In this document: in pieces, positions 62,154-64,000 of the stretch
Layout of the letters: the number at the start of each line of letters is the position of its first letter
Numbering within the stretch: the stretch's first letter is position 1
Origin: Pseudomonas sp. 7P_10.2_Bac1
GTDB taxonomy: Bacteria > Pseudomonadota > Gammaproteobacteria > Pseudomonadales > Pseudomonadaceae
Direction: 5' to 3'
DNA length: 64,000 nucleotides
Assembly: GCF_025465935.1 (NCBI RefSeq)
Contig: NZ_JANLNV010000085.1
Coordinates: 1 to 64,000, forward strand
Position numbers and translations under genes: made by a program
The notes under the pieces: model-generated
Told to the model about the DNA's origin: nothing
The model's input: the letters and a program-made list of their open reading frames with translations, nothing else
The model's database searches: none

Positions 62154-63591
62154 GTACCACCTCGAGAATGTGTCGTGAGGGCAGGCTTTTGAAGGCACTG
62201 AGCGCGCGTTCTCGGCTTTTCTTCAAGTCGACAATGGGGGCGGGGTAGTCGGCTACTCCAAACAAGCCGCCCGCGGACGCAGGGTTATGGACTTCTTTTT
62301 TGTTGAGCGCGGCCAACTCGGGTAGCCACTGCTTGATGAAATACCCATCGGGATCGAAGCGCTCGGATTGGCTTATGGGGTTGAAAATTCTGAAGTACGG
62401 AACGGAATCCGTACCGGTCGAGGCGCTCCACTGCCACCCGCCGTTGTTGGCAGCGAGGTCGCCATCTATCAGATGGCGCATGAAAAAACGTTCGCCTTCG
62501 CGCCAGTCGATCAGCAGGTTCTTGGTGAGGAACATGGCAACCACCATTCGCAGGCGGTTATGCATCCAGCCAGTGGCCAGCAGTTGGCGAATGGCTGCGT
62601 CGATGATCGGCACGCCGGTCCGGCCCTCTTGCCAGGCCGCCAGCTCGGAAGGGGCGTTACGCCAAGGCAGGAATTCGGTTTCCGGTTTGAAGGCGCGGTG
62701 CCGCGACACCCGCGGGAAGCCCACGAGAATATGTTTATAGAACTCGCGCCAGATCAGTTCGTTGATCCACGTGAATACGCCGGGGCTGCCACTCTCGAAT
62801 TCGCCATTGTTGCTACCCAGCGCCGCATGCAAGCACTGGCGGGGCGAGATGACGCCTGCAGCCAGGTAGGTTGACAGCTGGCTGGTACCGGGTTTGGCGG
62901 GAAGGTCGCGTTCGTCCTGGTAATAGTGGATTTGCTCGCTGGCAAAGCGTGCCAAGCGCTCGCGAGCCTCCTCTTCACCGGCCGGCCATAGATCTCGCAG
63001 TGCCTGGGAAGGCGTGTCGAAACCGGGGATGGCATCCGGCAGCTGGTCACGGGTAATCGCCAGTTCAGCCTGGGCGTTGGGCGCGGTGACCATGTTGGGC
63101 AAGGCCATGTGCAGGCGGTTGTAGCAGAGCCGACGAAACTGGGTGAACACCTTAAAGTACGATCCGGATTGCGTCAGGATGCTGCCAGGCGCGAACAGTA
63201 ACTGGTCCAGATAGCTGTGAAACCCGATGCCTTTGGTCTTCAGGGCGTCGGCAACCGCGTGATCGCGGCGGGTTTCGTGGATGCCGTATTCCTCGTTGAC
63301 GTGAACGTCTTCAATCCCCAGTTGCTGACACAGCTCCAGCAAGACGGCGGGTGCATCATCCCAGGTGGGGGCGGTGCGGATAAGCAGCGGGATGTTCAAC
63401 TGCATCAGGCTGTCGCTCAAGATGCGCAGGTTGCGCAGCCAGAAGTCGACTTTGCAGGGGGCATCGTCGTGCGCCAGCCACTGTTCGGGGCTGATCAGGT
63501 ACACGGCCACCGTTGGGCCGCGTTCTGCCGCCGCGCTCAGGGCGGTGTTGTCGTGTTGGCGCAGATCGCTGCGTAACCACAAGAGTTGCAT
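62146..63591 (-). CDS. phrB: deoxyribodipyrimidine photolyase (class I CPD)
   Basis: 481 aa. N-terminal antenna-binding Rossmann domain (LLWLRSDLRQHDNTAL) and a C-terminal FAD domain with GTSQLSTYLAAGVISPRQCL, ELIWREFYKHIL, TGWMHNRLRMVVAMFLTKNL, and the Trp-rich NGGWQWSASTGTDSVPYFRI. It repairs UV pyrimidine dimers with blue light. Lies between the MerR-type regulator gene upstream and the SDR gene, a light-response cluster. Confidence 0.96.
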   Translation of the reverse strand: MQLLWLRSDLRQHDNTALSAAAERGPTVAVYLISPEQWLAHDDAPCKVDFWLRNLRILSDSLMQLNIPLLIRTAPTWDDAPAVLLELCQQLGIEDVHVNEEYGIHETRRDHAVADALKTKGIGFHSYLDQLLFAPGSILTQSGSYFKVFTQFRRLCYNRLHMALPNMVTAPNAQAELAITRDQLPDAIPGFDTPSQALRDLWPAGEEEARERLARFASEQIHYYQDERDLPAKPGTSQLSTYLAAGVISPRQCLHAALGSNNGEFESGSPGVFTWINELIWREFYKHILVGFPRVSRHRAFKPETEFLPWRNAPSELAAWQEGRTGVPIIDAAIRQLLATGWMHNRLRMVVAMFLTKNLLIDWREGERFFMRHLIDGDLAANNGGWQWSASTGTDSVPYFRIFNPISQSERFDPDGYFIKQWLPELAALNKKEVHNPASAGGLFGVADYPAPIVDLKKSRERALSAFKSLPSRHILEVVHD

Positions 63592-63609
63592 GTCAGTTCC
63601 TTGAAAGCG

Positions 63610-64000
63610 CTAGAAGAGGTGAAGTTGGCCAAGGCGTTGATGGGCTTCAATGGGGTTTTCGGCTAAAGACAAGCCCGCGATTTCAGCGCTGGATACGGCT
63701 AACTCATCGCTGTGGATACACACGGTGGGACCGGCAATCAGCACCGGACAGGTCATCGCGCTTAACAGTTTTGGCAGTTGTTGCAGGTTCAGCGGTTTGC
63801 TGGAATACAGGACGACTGCGCGGGCCTCGAGGCGCTCGACAGCGACCGCCAGTTCACTGCTGGGAATCTGGGCGTCAAACACCTCGACCGGGCAATGACT
63901 GCTGCTGACCATCAGGGCCGTGAGCCACAGGTGCGGCTCAAAGGGCCGGTCGGACTGGTTGATCAGCAGCACAGGCGAGCCGCTGAGTGAGCGATTGTTG
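63610..64000 (-). CDS. MerR-family regulator, C-terminal part (LitR/CarH-like)
   Basis: Only the last 129 codons or so are in the window; the gene continues past the right edge. The visible part (PVLLINQSDRPFEPHLW ... VLIAGPTVCIHSDELAVSSA) looks like the C-terminal half of the B12-binding-type domain that MerR-class light regulators carry next to phrB in pseudomonads. The MerR helix-turn-helix and the Asp-x-His-x-x-Gly cobalamin motif are not within view, so light sensing by B12 is inferred from position only. Confidence 0.65.
   Translation of the reverse strand, partial: NNRSLSGSPVLLINQSDRPFEPHLWLTALMVSSSHCPVEVFDAQIPSSELAVAVERLEARAVVLYSSKPLNLQQLPKLLSAMTCPVLIAGPTVCIHSDELAVSSAEIAGLSLAENPIEAHQRLGQLHLF

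Overview
The window is chromosomal DNA of a Pseudomonas species, probably from the fluorescens/fragi side of the genus rather than P. aeruginosa. The call rests on near-canonical Pseudomonas versions of Prs, HemA, PrfA, RplY, IspE and LolB, on REP-type 'GGAGCGAGC' repeats, and on a gene order (mksF-mksE-mksB, rimI, can, ychF-pth-rplY-prs-tRNA-Gln-ispE-lolB, hemA-prfA-prmC-moeB-murI, pagL, phrB, merR) that I recall from pseudomonad genomes. No database search was possible.

Region by region. (1) 1-3.2 kb is a mobile island: an IS66-type element (41-3202) with imperfect terminal inverted repeats and a perfect 8-bp target duplication. It carries a decayed class D (OXA-type) beta-lactamase gene, a small c-type cytochrome, and its own inactivated transposase genes. 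(2) 3.3-6.95 kb is a PqiA-PqiA-PqiB/LetB-type operon (split PqiA plus a six-MCE-domain protein) for lipid transport across the envelope. (3) 7.2-14.8 kb is a nine-gene chaperone-usher fimbrial operon ending in a probable two-domain tip adhesin. It is followed convergently by an EvgAS/BvgAS/RocSA-like phosphorelay (14.9-19.1 kb). (4) 19.4-24.5 kb holds a possible 31-aa peptide gene and the MksFEB condensin. (5) 24.6-30.2 kb is housekeeping and stress genes: a RimI-linked protein, rimI, carbonic anhydrase, AtoE, a metallothionein and a Dyp peroxidase. (6) 30.3-45.8 kb is a second chaperone-usher locus (seven genes, minus strand). It is bracketed by two paralogous hybrid kinases and includes an EAL response regulator and two RcsB-like regulators, an arrangement like the cupD/pvrSR/rcsCB locus of the P. 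aeruginosa island PAPI-1. (7) 45.9-48.4 kb has a DUF6124-like gene with a structured leader, tRNA-Met, an Fsr-like exporter and a remnant of an ECF sigma gene. (8) 48.4-64 kb is core genome: translation, PRPP, isoprenoid, lipoprotein, heme and cell-wall precursor genes, then pagL and a phrB/merR light-response cluster that runs off the right edge.

Functionally, the accessory part is dominated by surface adhesion. Two separate fimbrial systems each sit next to a multi-step phosphorelay, and one of these includes a c-di-GMP phosphodiesterase-type regulator, so switching between attachment and dispersal is the likely theme. The most unusual items are the IS66-type element with its OXA/cytochrome passengers and the doubled kinase and doubled RcsB circuit around the second fimbrial operon.
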